Of a stretch of 21,312 nt of DNA, positions 1 through 10,423 are shown in pieces. How positions within the stretch are numbered: position 1 is the first letter of the stretch; the number at the start of each line of letters is the position of its first letter. The notes under the pieces were generated by a model. The model did no database searches and was not told the DNA's origin. It saw only the letters and a list, made by a program, of their open reading frames with translations. This DNA is from Jimgerdemannia flammicorona. Its lineage: Eukaryota; Mucoromycota; Endogonomycetes; Endogonales; Endogonaceae. The stretch lies in the NCBI GenBank assembly GCA_003990745.1, contig RBNI01001689.1, positions 1 to 21,312 on the forward strand. Direction: 5' to 3'. The translations under genes and the position numbers were made by a program.

Positions 1-385
1 CAGTCACCTTCTCTATCTCCTTGCCTTTCTTCAACCAGCCCTCCAGCCCCGATGCCTGCCTCCTCCCCTTCACCATCGTTGTTTTTTTAACTTTACCCTA
101 CTGTGAAATTTACCACCAGGTTTCCGTCATTTTTCGATAGTTTTCTTCAGTATGTATTTCACGTAGAAGTCGCGTTTCGGATACGTCATGCGACAATGAC
201 CTCATGGTGAGAAATGCGTTATCGAGTCACGAATGTCGGGGGATATACCAACCGCGCGCTTCCAACCGTCGTCGCCTCCACCTCTTTCCTTTCCTTCACG
301 TTATGCTTTTGTGCTTTTCGTCGTCCGTTGACAACCCACAACACTTGATCGGAGTGTCACTCTTTTTTCTATTATTTCAGACCCA

Positions 386-434
386 GCGTAGTTGCGTAGT
401 TGCGTAGCGGCGTAGCGACAGGCGTAGCGACGTA
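386..434. repeat. Degenerate GCGTAG-type short tandem repeat
   Basis: The motif GCGTAG followed by TT, CG or CGACAG variants recurs six times in about 49 bp. The unit length is irregular (roughly 6 to 12 bp), so this is a decayed microsatellite. It breaks all reading frames with TAG in one frame. Confidence 0.6.
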
Positions 435-1623
435 CTGCTAACCTACTAACGTTTCTTTCCTTTCTTCTTTTTCCACAGGACCTCCCTCCTCTCCACGGGT
501 TCAGTGTGGTGCTTCCATCTCTCGGCCCGGTTCGGCGAAGAGCTTCTTTGCGTGCTTTTGCTTCTATGGTTTTGTTTATGTTTTGTTTACGTTGTTGTGT
601 CTTAACCAATGGTAAAGGAGTCAAGAAGGATGAGGTACTATTGCCCTATACGGATGAGTTGCGGTGTCCTTCTTGCTCTGCCCGGTGAGTCAAAGGCCAG
701 AAGAGACAGCGTCACCTCCGTCCCTCACGAATCCCTTGATCACGTACAAGGATTGGAGGAGTCATGAGGACGAGTGGCGAATGCTGCGGCGTACTCCCCT
801 GGGCAAGTGGAGCCGTCCCACGGGGGTGTTTCCCACCCGTATTTGGTTGGCTAGGAGGAGAGGACAGCAAGACATCGGGGTCGGCGTAGGGGGTGATCTG
901 GATGGATGGTAGATTTTCAAGATGGCGCGCGATAAGGTACGTGGAAGTCGACGCAACCCCACCTCTTCATGGTGGCTTCTGGGCCAAGAGGGTTCCACGT
1001 AAATGTTCTATGCAAGCCGTTGGGTACACATGTAAACAGACTGCATAATAAAATCGACACATCACCCGTCTGTGCGGCGGCATCTTTGTCATGGTGACGA
1101 ATGCTCTTGGTAGGTTGATTTTGAGGAGGTGGTTGTTCGAACACCCACCACTTGTGCATCAGTCCTCGGCCGTCCCCGCTGTGTGTGTCATGTTCATCTT
1201 ATTATCCACTTTAGGAACCAACATCCTGGTAAATCTACCTCTCCCACCTCCATATCTTCCGCCCACGGCCACATCATCCATCCATCCAAACCTCACCCTT
1301 CGGCATTGCCTGCATTCTCTCCCGCTCAGTCTTCTACTTCCGCCTCAAATTCACCAACTCGCGAGCAAGCCGTCAGGACGCGAAGAGTGTTGGTTGTCGT
1401 CTTCCTCCGGTTCAAGCCTGCATCGTCAGCAAATCTCACCTGAACTCTAAACCTACAGCCGAATGCAGAACGCAGCAAGGTAGATTGCACCATTCCGGGT
1501 GATCGAGTGTAATCTGTGGTGCAATTCCCGCCAGCATCTCTGTAATAAAATATATAGTTATGAATGCATTTCAAACTGCAGCAAAGTGGCCGATGCCACT
1601 CATTGCACGCAATGCACGTATCG

Positions 1624-1714
1624 TTTATGCAATCGTTTCCCTTAGTTAGATCGGTTTCTCGAAGAACATTTATGCAATCGTTTTCCCTTAGCTAGATCGG
1701 TTTCTCGAAGAACA
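1624..1714. repeat. 45/46-bp tandem duplication, two copies
   Basis: Copy 1 is 1624-1668 and copy 2 is 1669-1714. Both begin TTTATGCAATCG and end TCTCGAAGAACA. They differ by one inserted T and one T/C substitution, so the duplication is recent. It lies in sequence without a recognised gene. Confidence 0.9.
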
Positions 1715-2865
1715 GTGAATTCATGCACTAGTTTAGCGCGTTCCATCCACCCCTGCCCGGGGAACTAAGTTAGCTTAGGTACGCCGGCGTTAGTTTCGTA
1801 CGCCCGTTTCATGCAACAGTTTTCCATCGTTTCTCTCGCCGTCCACCCTAGCACGTAGTCGTAGTCGTTCGTATTTCGTATCTTCAGTTTTGCGTACCCC
1901 TCCCTCCCTTCCCCTCTGGTTATTGTTTAATAAATGGCCCCTTCGCATATATACGCGAAAGGCGGGCCTGGGAAGCGCATGCTTCCATATCGCCAAACCC
2001 ATGCCTTGTCTCGGTTTCTGGTCCCTTTCTTTCCCACGTTGGTCTACCCTTCTCCTTATTACGTAGTTTAGCTTACAGTTATTTTTTCTCATCGCTCTCG
2101 CCACCATTTGACAATACGACACTTTGATGGTAACACATCTTGCACAGATTGATTTTATTAAATGCGAAATCTCAAAAGAGGAGAACCCCCGGAAAACAAA
2201 CAAAAGTGCAAAGCGATGGCAATGGAACAACGGGTATGGATACATACGCAAGAATGACAATGAGCGTGATGGATGTTGTAGCTTTTACGTATGTAATTAA
2301 TTATGATGTAGGTCATATAACTTAAATGAATGGTACGTAAGTTTCCTCTCCTTGGTCACCCTCTGTTTTGCATTCCGTAGCTTTGATTGTATATGTGCCC
2401 TTGTCCTTGCCATCCACTAATCGGATTTTTTTGAGCTTGCGTGGCCAGTCTTGCGAACCGTGAACCGATTGGAGCGTCTATTTAATCGCTCGCAGTGCCG
2501 ACTTTCATCTTTAACACGGACATTTTGAAATATGTACGTCTCTCGTAATTTTTCTTTGGGGGGGGGGGCCGCTATAGGGGAGAGAAAGAGAGAAAAAAAA
2601 GGAGATGAAGCATATGTATAATACATATCTGAGCCGCTGGGACGGATTTCATGCTCGCGTTTTTCACTGAACTTCTCTCTATCAGACCCCCAAAGATATC
2701 TACAGTTCAGTATATTACCAACCCATTCCACTAGTTCTCTTTCCACTCACTCTGTTTGCTCCTCCCCACCGAATCTAGCTACGCCTCGACATACAGCAAT
2801 ACCAACGACCAAAATTCACAGAACATCACTCACTTTCTTCCAATCTCTCACACATAACTCCGTTC

Positions 2866-3201
2866 ATGTCGGGAAAGGCTTCACCGGTCTCCCGCCAGTA
2901 CCCGAAATGCAAAAACGTGCTCCAGCATACCGAGACGGGTGGCACGTTGCCCTGCTTCCGCTGTAATCGCTCTCCTTCGTGGTTCGCGGGCGACGTGAAA
3001 GCAAAAACAGACAGAGAATCGAGAAGCAGAGGCGTAAACGAGATTCCGATCTTGCGTTTGGGGACGGACTTTCAAATAGAAGGAGAAATAGGATGTGCAG
3101 AATCACCTAGACTTTTGGAGGGACAATATTCTATATTACGACTAAAGTTGTTGACTGATAATTTTTTGCATTTAGTTCCCACGTTCAATTTGAACAATTG
3201 A
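2866..3201 (+). CDS. Small ORF with damaged zinc ribbon, RPA12 N-terminus-like
   Basis: This is an ATG-initiated frame of 111 aa. The roughly 100 bp before it are C/A/T-rich and nearly G-free, like a fungal 5' leader. Residues 12-34 read YPKC, 14 residues, then CFRCN. That is the Cys spacing of a CPxC-x14-CxxC zinc ribbon such as the N-terminal ribbon of RNA polymerase I subunit A12, but the first Cys is Tyr (TAC for TGC, one transition). A loosely similar 'WFAGDVKAKT' stretch follows. The second, TFIIS-type ribbon of that family is absent, and after about residue 55 the sequence is unrecognised. It is either a truncated relic or a chance ORF; the family link is an inference from spacing alone. 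Confidence 0.3.
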   Translation: MSGKASPVSRQYPKCKNVLQHTETGGTLPCFRCNRSPSWFAGDVKAKTDRESRSRGVNEIPILRLGTDFQIEGEIGCAESPRLLEGQYSILRLKLLTDNFLHLVPTFNLNN

Positions 3202-3665
3202 GAAAGAGATCAATTAACATCAAAGAGCGAACTTAAATTCGAGTGTAACCATCCATTCCGGATCCAGGAAAGGAAAAAAAAAAAGTCTATTCGCAATCCC
3301 CGTAGCATAGAGCGGCCAATTATAAACAATATATTTGGTACGTGGAGTTTACGTTCGCGATATTGGTTCCGCTCAGAATATTTCGTCGCAAGATCCCAAG
3401 CTGATTAACTAGTAAATCAGGCTTGGACATCGATTTCCCGGCCCTCGTCGATATGTGAAATACTGAACCCAATTCTAATATGTAGTCTACAGAGTTTATA
3501 TTGTGCGAGCGAAGGTAACCTTGACATTACACAGATGAGAGAATGATTCTACGCTGGTTGAATCGATTAAATAGAATATGGCTATTTTGAAATTCGAACT
3601 TATTCGGCATCGTACAATGTAAGCGTATATTAAACTATATAGTAGGCATTATTCACGACACCCGA
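3202..3665. other. Intergenic, no gene seen
   Basis: AT-rich sequence of about 460 bp with no open frame of note on either strand. I see no repeat or structural signal beyond a 12-A run near 3274-3285. Confidence 0.5.
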
Positions 3666-4052
3666 ATGGCTCAAGAGTCACCGCAAAAGAGGTCGGCTCT
3701 AGATCGCCGCCAGAATCTCCAAGACAACGCCCTATTGTCCTCAAATAACCCAAGTGCACGGCAAAAACAAGCGGCTACTCGTTATCGAAAACGAAAGGTC
3801 ACTACAAAATCTCAATCCCTTCCCTGCCTTCCATTACTGTGTCACTTTCCTGCTCCACGGCCACTCCTGGGAACTCTACATTGCCGCAGTATCGACCTGC
3901 CTCACCCACGGTCCCACCTTGGATTCCCGCCCATCCTTTATCGTCCTCTTGAACCCGCACGCCGCCAACACCTTTACCATACAACCGTACCCCCCCCATG
4001 GCTCAATCCCCGCCCGGATGAGCACGGACTCCAGCCTCGGAAAACGCGCTAG
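3666..4052 (+). pseudogene. Possible bZIP transcription factor relic (basic region only)
   Basis: An ATG-initiated frame of 128 aa. Residues 33-45 read QKQAATRYRKRKV, which matches the DNA-contact stretch of ATF4/GCN4-type bZIP proteins (N-x2-AA-x-RYR-x-KK). The invariant Asn of that motif is Gln here. The basic region should be followed by leucine heptads, but what follows is Pro/Leu/His-rich with no heptad pattern. From residue 71 on, the frame runs antisense through the 3' end of the F-box gene at 3876 and is probably shadow sequence. No splice solution restoring a zipper was found. I read it as a 5' remnant of a bZIP gene that decayed or was cut by rearrangement, converging on its neighbour. 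A 12-residue chance match is possible. Confidence 0.3.
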
Positions 4053-5303
4053 CAGAGCCTCCAGGAACAGCACGGTCATCGGCGAGTAGGAGCCTAAGAC
4101 GAGTTCGCTTAGTGATGGCCATAATAGCATCGTCGGAAGGGATATTGAGGTGATCTCGTTCAAAGGGTAGGTCTCGAAACAATTCCACTGCGACAGGTCG
4201 AGCTTGCGGAGGACCGGCATGGGAGTGGCGAACAATCCGGAGGGCAAGTTGCCGTGGTTGTGATTGTATTCTTCGCCGTCGGGCCCCCGTTGACCCTTTG
4301 GGATAGCGAGCGAGATCAAGGACGCGTGGCAGAGATTCACCAAACGGATGAAATCCGTGTTCAGATAGTATCCGACGTTGTCCTGAAACTGAAGGGTTTC
4401 GAGGTGGAAAGCGGACTCGCGCGACAGCGCACGGACGGTGTTTGTCAGAAGACCTGCGGACTGGGCGGCGGAGCCGTAGAGCATGCGGATGGTCAGGGAG
4501 CGGAGTTCGGGCCAGCAGGCAATAGTTTCGGCGAGGTGGGCAGGTGGAAGGTCGATGTAAGAGCATTGGAGGTGGAACGTACGGATGGAGCGACAGTGGC
4601 GCAAGGTATGCGAGAGAGGGGAAGTGATGTGGCTGCCGGAGATATGGAGCTGGGTGAGGTGATTGTGGAGGCGGTGGAAGAGCTGGAGGGCGGGGTGAAG
4701 TGCCGGAGAGTCGTGGGTGGGTATTTGAAGGGATAGAGGCGGTTTGACGAGGCCACCGAGGGTACGGATGAAGGTGGAGAGGACTGTGCTAGTGGAACGT
4801 CGTGAGAGTGAAACGGCGTAATCCCCAGTGCCGAGTAGCGGTGCCTGTAACCGACGAAACTGCACACGCGTTCGGAGCTTATGCAAGAGCTGTAGACGTT
4901 TTGGCTTCCGGGGGCAGTCGAGGATAAGCGTCAGTGCATAAGGATCGGGCCGTGTAGCGTCCAGCAAATGAACGACGGTTCCCGGACAAGGCACCCCGGG
5001 ACTCCAAAAATCTGAATAAAAGAAAATTTCAACCCGCTGGACCATGTGTCTGAAGGCAAGCCCGTGCCGCGCGGATGCAATTAACATATTGACGACGTGT
5101 TCCAGTTGCCTGCTCGTGCAGTGGTTGGTCGGGAGTTTACGCATGATCAGAAGGTTCCGTTCCAGAGCAGGCAGAGCGCAGGCGTACCACGACCAGCATA
5201 CTAGGCAGCAGGAAAACAGGTCGAGGGTGTTGTAGAGAAGGTCTCCTATCGCGACCAGCGAGAAGATGATGGCGAGGACTTCAGAAGGAATGGGTGGCGG
5301 CAT
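3876..5303 (-). CDS. F-box / leucine-rich-repeat-like protein
   Basis: A single uninterrupted frame of 475 aa. Residues 5-14 (IPSEVLAIIF) and 31-40 (SCCLVCWSWY), followed by PALERNLLI to about 52, form an F-box: the Pro-x-E(V/I)L start and the L-V-C-x-x-W core are the features that bind Skp1 in SCF ubiquitin ligases. Residues 200-430 contain irregular leucine-rich stretches such as LTQLHISGSHIT, LRSLTIRML and LRKLDLSQW, typical of fungal F-box proteins with degenerate LRRs that select substrates. No membrane segment or signal peptide is seen. Codons are GC-rich at the third position, which leaves long antisense shadow frames. A TATA box sits 36 bp before the ATG, implying a very short leader. 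The substrate cannot be inferred. I am confident of the gene and F-box, less so of LRR limits. Confidence 0.8.
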   Translation of the reverse strand: MPPPIPSEVLAIIFSLVAIGDLLYNTLDLFSCCLVCWSWYACALPALERNLLIMRKLPTNHCTSRQLEHVVNMLIASARHGLAFRHMVQRVEIFFYSDFWSPGVPCPGTVVHLLDATRPDPYALTLILDCPRKPKRLQLLHKLRTRVQFRRLQAPLLGTGDYAVSLSRRSTSTVLSTFIRTLGGLVKPPLSLQIPTHDSPALHPALQLFHRLHNHLTQLHISGSHITSPLSHTLRHCRSIRTFHLQCSYIDLPPAHLAETIACWPELRSLTIRMLYGSAAQSAGLLTNTVRALSRESAFHLETLQFQDNVGYYLNTDFIRLVNLCHASLISLAIPKGQRGPDGEEYNHNHGNLPSGLFATPMPVLRKLDLSQWNCFETYPLNEITSISLPTMLLWPSLSELVLGSYSPMTVLFLEALLARFPRLESVLIRAGIEPWGGYGCMVKVLAACGFKRTIKDGRESKVGPWVRQVDTAAM

Positions 5304-5338
5304 GGAAGGTTGAGGACCCGTGGAGCACGTGATCAGTC

Positions 5339-5346
5339 TTTATATA
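5339..5346 (-). promoter_or_regulatory. TATA box of the F-box gene
   Basis: TATATAAA on the minus strand, ending 36 bp upstream of the start codon at 5303. At usual TATA-to-start distances transcription would begin roughly 5 to 15 nt before the ATG, so the leader would be very short. Confidence 0.5.
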
Positions 5347-5930
5347 CAAAGACCGAGAGCGGAGTTTCAAGGTTTTTGTGCTCTACTCTGTTCAGAATAA
5401 GCCCTTCCGACCAACCGACGGTACGCGCCGATACTCCGCGCTCCCCCCCCCCCCCTTGCGCCTGCTGCCATGAACCCAATTACATATGCGCGTGCTGCCA
5501 TGTGCCCATTACAAATGCGCCAAGTCTTTGAGATTCGTCTCTTTGTTCCCTTCATGCATTGCGTAGCCTCCGTTGAAACCATATATAAATATAATATTTC
5601 TCGACCAAACCTAGCTTTTAGTTCCAGGTCTGTCGGGTGTGTGGCTGTGTGTGTGCTCTCACAATGGTGACGTCACAAGCCTTCATTTCCTAACCAACCA
5701 ACGTGAAAGGCCCGATATAGTATTGTATTACGCATAAAATGATAAGAAAAAAGTTAGCATAGAAAGCTTAAGAACTAATGTAAAAGTGTGTGCATATGGA
5801 GAAAGTATAAAAGTGGGTTTGAACTTCTGTAAAATTGTAGGTGTTATGTATTCTATATTTACGCTATATATTCTAGATCTACGCCATGTATTCAAAGACA
5901 TATTTTTGTAAAATTTTATGCCCCACGCAC
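5347..5930. other. Intergenic, simple repeats only
   Basis: No gene seen. It holds a 13-C run (5443-5455), a 30-bp tandem duplication directly after it (5458-5516), and an AT-rich part (5700-5930) in which a loose unit TATTCTA.AT.TACGC recurs around 5848-5892. The last part should contain the 3' end of the methyltransferase transcript; no canonical AATAAA was found on the minus strand. Confidence 0.5.
5458..5516. repeat. Approx. 30-bp tandem duplication
   Basis: Copies 5458-5487 and 5488-5516 share GCGC.TGCTGCCATG, then CCCA.TTACA.AT. There are a few substitutions and a 1-bp length difference. The pair abuts the poly-C run, a plausible slippage hotspot. Confidence 0.8.
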
Positions 5931-7358
5931 TCAAAACCGCAATGGCTTCTGGGCAAAAATGTAAGGTATCTTAAGCCAAGTCTTGTTCTGTTTAAACTGT
6001 TCGAACTCCATCTTAATTTCTTGGATCAATACATCATAACTAATCCCCAGTAATGGCAAAAGCTTCGGCGCTAACCCTATCCATCCCATGTACGCATTCT
6101 CGGCCCAAAGATCCCCAGCCCGTCCGCCCCAGCCCAGGGGCACGGAAACGTAGTCCTCCACTATATCATCGTCCGAAAATCCGTTATCGGAAAGCAGACG
6201 TCCAAATTCGCGGACATATGCAATATCTATGCCGTATGACGCAAACACGGAGAGGACTGAGGTATGAAGAAAAACAGAGTGAATAATGCATTAAAAAATG
6301 GGAAGACGCACAAGCCATAAACCTACGCACACACGCTGGAAAATAGGAGCTATGTACGCACTTGCATTCCAGATTTTCTGTTCTCCCGCAAGCCGTTGTA
6401 GTTCAAAGTCATATTCTAATAATTCAAGCCAGCCGCTGGCACAAAAGATAACAAACGTAGGGATTGAGATTATTTTCGATTTGTGAAACAAGCAAAAGTA
6501 CAATATTCATGTCCAACCCGACCCCGTCGAGCTTACGATCCTACATACCCAGGCTTCACCAAGCGCGTCAACTCTGTCAGTGCGACTTTCCAATCCCGCG
6601 GGGTGAACTCGTGTATCATAAATCTTTGAAACACGTAATCAAATGTGTCATCTTCAAATGGCAGGCCTTCCAAGATGTTTGCCGTTAAAAAGCTCACGTT
6701 GGGCGGGAGGCCAGTTTTGGGGTATATGTCGGCCGCGTCGATGCCCACAAAGGTGGAATTGGGATAATCCTCGGCCATTTCTATGGTCCATACACCTACA
6801 ATAATATAAATGCAAACGTTTATACATATATATAAAGCAGCCCAAGGTCAGAGCCATAGATAAGTGGAAACGTCATTTGGCTCACCTGTTCCACACCCGG
6901 CATCGAGAACTCTAATACCATTCTCAAGATCCTCTTCAAGCGGGGTGTTGAAGTTGCCATGTAGCATTTGCCTGTATAGACGAGCAAGAGAAAGAAGGCC
7001 CGCAAGGCGAGTAAGACGACCTCCACGTAACTATTAGCAAAACGCGCAGATCGCACAACTGTTGAATATTCCCTGTGTATGCGAACCCACTCAACGGGCC
7101 GATCAGTGCATCCGCCGTAATGGCAGCTGTTTCTGTCTAGTACCGAGCGCCGCAGCGCTGCGGGTGGGTTTCAAAGCTGAAAACGAATCGCACGTACCGC
7201 GTAACGTAGTGCTGGATATGCAACCTGTTGAACTCGGTGTCGTTTCGCGGCAGCAGATATGGTTTAGTTGTACTTTTGCAGTCTGTTTGGAGCTTGAACG
7301 CCTCTGGAAGGTTATCGGATTGCGGCACGAAGTTGGGCTTGTTGTGTTGTCCGTCCAT
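5931..7358 (-). CDS. Class I SAM-dependent methyltransferase, five exons, 306 aa
   Basis: Exons 7358-7198, 6971-6886, 6795-6549, 6435-6335 and 6256-5931 join in phase through GT..AG introns of 226, 90, 113 and 78 bp. The protein opens with YLLPRNDTEFNRLHIQHY, an N-terminal signature of many fungal methyltransferases. SAM motif I is VLDAGCGTG (75-83). The acidic residue ending beta-2 is D102 in FVGID. The 'LPFEDDTFDYVF' stretch (127-138) and LVKPGGWLELLE (161-172) are motifs II/III. The C-terminal part (GWGGRAGDLWAENAYMGW) is conserved-looking and probably forms a substrate cap. The substrate is unknown and a small molecule is likely. The ATG at 7358 was chosen because the upstream frame has no other ATG before its stop; a further upstream exon cannot be excluded. 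The exon 4 donor (C/GTGTGT at 6334) is the least certain junction. No key motif is missing. Confidence 0.85.
7150..7163. other. 14-bp perfect palindrome inside methyltransferase intron 1
   Basis: CCGCAGCGCTGCGG is self-complementary over its whole length and GC-only except for the A/T pair. It sits in the 226-bp first intron, which is at least twice as long as the other three introns of the gene. Confidence 0.6.
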
Positions 7359-7472
7359 AATGTCCTGGTTGTGTTTATTGGTGAGCAGAGCGAACAATAT
7401 GAAGGATCTAGAAACGGATTCTGGAAATGGTTAATAGTGGTGGCCCCACCAATGTCCCAGATTGATTATCAT

Positions 7473-7484
7473 GAGCACGTGCTC
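7473..7484. promoter_or_regulatory. Palindromic E-box upstream of methyltransferase gene
   Basis: GAGCACGTGCTC is a perfect 12-bp palindrome centred on CACGTG, the core bound by bHLH-type regulators. It lies 115 bp before the methyltransferase ATG, a normal distance for a fungal upstream element. A regulatory role is inferred from position and sequence only. Confidence 0.4.
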
Positions 7485-9824
7485 GAGTCGGATGTGATCC
7501 CCAATACTTTAAGACGTCCCGAAGAATATTAAAGCGCGTGATGTTGTTTAGATTCCGTAGATTTTGGAAAGCGCTGCAGGAGTGACTCCGTCTTTTCTGT
7601 ATATTAGCAAAGCGTGCAGTTCAGAAAAGCGGCCGAAATAGCATTCCGCCCCCCTAAAAAAAAAAAAAATTAAACTGAACGTCTCGGAAACACCTTCAGA
7701 TGCCAACCATCACATTTAACACGCTTACGGTAACAACCAAGATGTCAGCTTTGGCACTCATTTAGCGGAGTTTAATTCATCCCACACACATAACCGTAAA
7801 TGTTTACAGTACGTTAAGCCATAAAAACATCGCGGACGCTGTATTCGGCCTCGTTTGGTCAATTGGAACTGTTTTGAGATTATTCACACATCCGCTTTTG
7901 CTGTCATCCGCGCAGAAATTCTCCGACTCCCACAAAAATTTCGATCGCCTGGCGATCAATGCCCGTCCGCTTGCAGAATTTAGGGGCATCTTGGGTAACC
8001 TTGGATATGAAAACAATATAAACGACTCACTCCATTCGCAGTCATGGATGTGGCGGCCGTTACTAAGAAAGGGGCCTAACGGGCTTCATGCAGTGAGTCG
8101 TCGAATACTGAAAATTGTGTAATATATGGCGGACAAGCCTACTGATTATGCCACGTTTCAACAAACCAATGCTACCAAGTTGCTGAACGCGCCGGATTTC
8201 GAATTTTCTAATGTTAACTACTGCAGCCTTTAGCTCTGAAATATGTGGAACTCAAAAGGTAGCTTCATTTACGCCAACAATTTATTATAGAGAGGTAAAT
8301 TTTCAATACGTATTGGTAAGTGATAGGAAGTAAAAAAGTTGTTATTAGGAGTGAAGGTCTTCGAGGGCTTGTTAGAGCACGCCAGTAACGTATATTAAAC
8401 CGCTCATGACCTCCTTTGCGTCGAATGGGACGCTCGCTTCATATGAAATGACATCTCGTCGCGACCTTGAACTCCTTTAACGGTGAAAACTTGTAATTTT
8501 TTACCTGAGGGTCAATGAATAGTGCGACTGATGTGTTGAAGGAGGAGGAGCTCCTGTAAACCATGTTAATATCTTTGGTAAGTCATATATTTCAGCTTGG
8601 ACGTCACACGTGTATCTGTTTCTCGCTTATATATATATACATAGTCTCTGCCAAATATGCGAATGTAAAGTATCACACTACTTGACGCTTTTGGTATATA
8701 TTAATTATACGCGCTTTGGTCCCAAAATTCACGGTGCGAGGCGACGCATGCCGTAAATATGTGGTGAACTGAACTAATTTATTCCACGCATCAAATTAAG
8801 AAATATAATACATATTCTCGCCAAGTTAAGTGATAAAAGTGTTCGCCGACGGCGGGAATAGGCGCATATGACTGTAAGGATTGCGATGCTTGAATGCTAG
8901 TCACATGCCCTTATGGGCGACAAATATAACTGTGATACCTCCTTTGCGTTATACCGAAATAAACGAACACTCGTTCGGATTATATGATTAACATTAATTT
9001 AGTTGCCTCTGCCTTCCGAATCTGGCAATAATATAACTAGTAGGGTCGCCTCAAGCATTAACAGAAGGTTGCCAGCGTGGCTGCACACATCAAAAATAGA
9101 CTATGCGTACTTGTACCTGACTTAGTAATGTAGTCAGTCATATAATGAATGTAGACCAAAGAATGTTTTCGTGCTTCATTTCAAGCATACATCTGTTTAG
9201 CACGCTGCAGCAGACGAAGGTTTCTTTTTGTATTCTGGAGATAGACAAAAACTTCAGAAAACAACATTTGTATATACAAAATATGGCCTGGTTGGGCATT
9301 TTCGACTTGTCAACTCTGGATACGATTACCTCATCGACGCGATTACAATTCGTGTTGTGTTGGACCTACTCCTCGGAGCACTTGACCATTTCAGGTTGAC
9401 TTTCAAAATAATTTTAAACCTAGACGTTGTGCCATGCAATTAAGTTGCTTGCGTCAGTTTGTAAACTATATATTAGGTTGAGAAGCTAGACGTTCTAGTC
9501 GCGTTCCTACTGTGCAAATGTGAAGTGTGCATTCATGCATGCCGTTTGGCTACCTTTATACTTTAAGCAAAATGGTTCCTTTAAGATATTTGCCATTTGG
9601 ACACAATCGGTCGGTTTGCGGTTAAGCGTTCTGCACTTAAAGGTTCTGCAGGTAATCGTCATTTTGCAGTTACTGATAATGACACTAGCCGGCTTGTTAA
9701 ACTTTCTTCTTTATTCGAAGTTTGAAGTGTTCTGTACTGAAACCGGTATCGCTTGGTATCAACACAAATTTGGTAAGGCACCACCTCAATCATCATGCAG
9801 TCGATAACAGTACCAATGGAATTA
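7485..9824. other. Long stretch with no recognisable gene
   Basis: More than 2.3 kb of AT-rich sequence. Open frames are short, most lack an ATG start, and none resembles a known family; the longest run from 9145 to 9807 on the plus strand. I see a 13-A run near 7656-7668, TA-rich tracts near 8627-8640, and no terminal repeats or transposase motifs. Confidence 0.45.
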
Positions 9825-9906
9825 ACCTGCATGAATGATGCGGGCACTTGCATGACGATATGAGCACTTGCATGAATGATGTGGGCACTTGCATGAACGA
9901 CGCGAA
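9825..9906. repeat. 20-21-bp minisatellite, four units
   Basis: Units begin near 9825, 9845, 9865 and 9886 and follow CACTTGCATGAATGATGTGGG, with substitutions (the first has CCTGCATG). The last unit degrades into CGACGCGAATGATG. The array is short and in non-coding sequence. Confidence 0.85.
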
Positions 9907-10411
9907 TGATGTAAGAACAATGTGAGCCACAAATGGATTCGTGAAAATAGCCTTTGACCTATCACATGCCGATACATTGTTTAGTTCAGTTGGTAGTGGA
10001 AGCAAGCTATGATTGGTATCAAGCGCTAATGATACGGACACTTAAAATTTGTACTGAGTAAAAATCGGACATTTACTTGCTGTAAATGTACTAGTAAAGG
10101 TCGTTAGCCAGACTATGAAGTGTAAACCTTGCATCTTTTGAGCCAAGGAGATACGTATCACGGACTTTGCACAAAATACCAAATCGCTTTTTTCATTGTT
10201 AATATTCCATGACTGGCGTATATTTGCTTGTGCGATCCAGAGGGCATGTATTATGATGTTCCTCTTTTCTTAAAGTATGTGTACTGCATTAAAATATTAA
10301 CTATTCGTTGCATATTTATTTTGGAAATATATTTTTTTGTAAAAATGTTAAGAGGTTTCACAACAATATACTCAAGGACCTTCATTCCCTTCGCGTGCGC
10401 GAGATTTTTTA

Positions 10412-10423
10412 TTATTCCCAATG

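Larger units (their letters stand above)
1..2865. other. No confident gene; short open frames and splice-like signals
   Basis: No protein family was recognised on either strand. The first 1.5 kb is fairly GC-rich and has several plus-strand splice-like signals: donors GTGAGA near 207, GTGAGT at 685 and GTACGT near 936, and pyrimidine-led acceptors near 380, 478 and 1215. The open frames between them do not join in phase. One frame (506-688) contains a CPSC motif just before the GTGAGT donor, and the frame at 1129-1443 is Ser/Pro/Thr-rich like a disordered protein region. This may be a decayed or non-coding multi-exon plus-strand transcript. From 1500 to 2860 I see only a tandem duplication (1624-1714), an 11-G run (2558-2568) and simple sequence. 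Confidence 0.4.

Noticed and set aside
921..935. Possible start exon MARDK followed by a GTACGT donor
   Set aside because: No downstream acceptor gives a continuing frame of meaningful length.
1790..2260. Minus-strand open frame of 156 codons
   Set aside because: No ATG at its 5' end, Arg/Lys-rich composition without domain features, and it lies in low-complexity sequence.
4003..4867. Long antisense and alternate-frame ORFs (187, 160, 124 aa) within the F-box gene
   Set aside because: They follow the GC-rich third positions of the real gene and have no recognisable domain.
9825..9906. CRISPR-like array
   Set aside because: The units are contiguous 20-21-bp repeats with no spacers, and the host is evidently eukaryotic.
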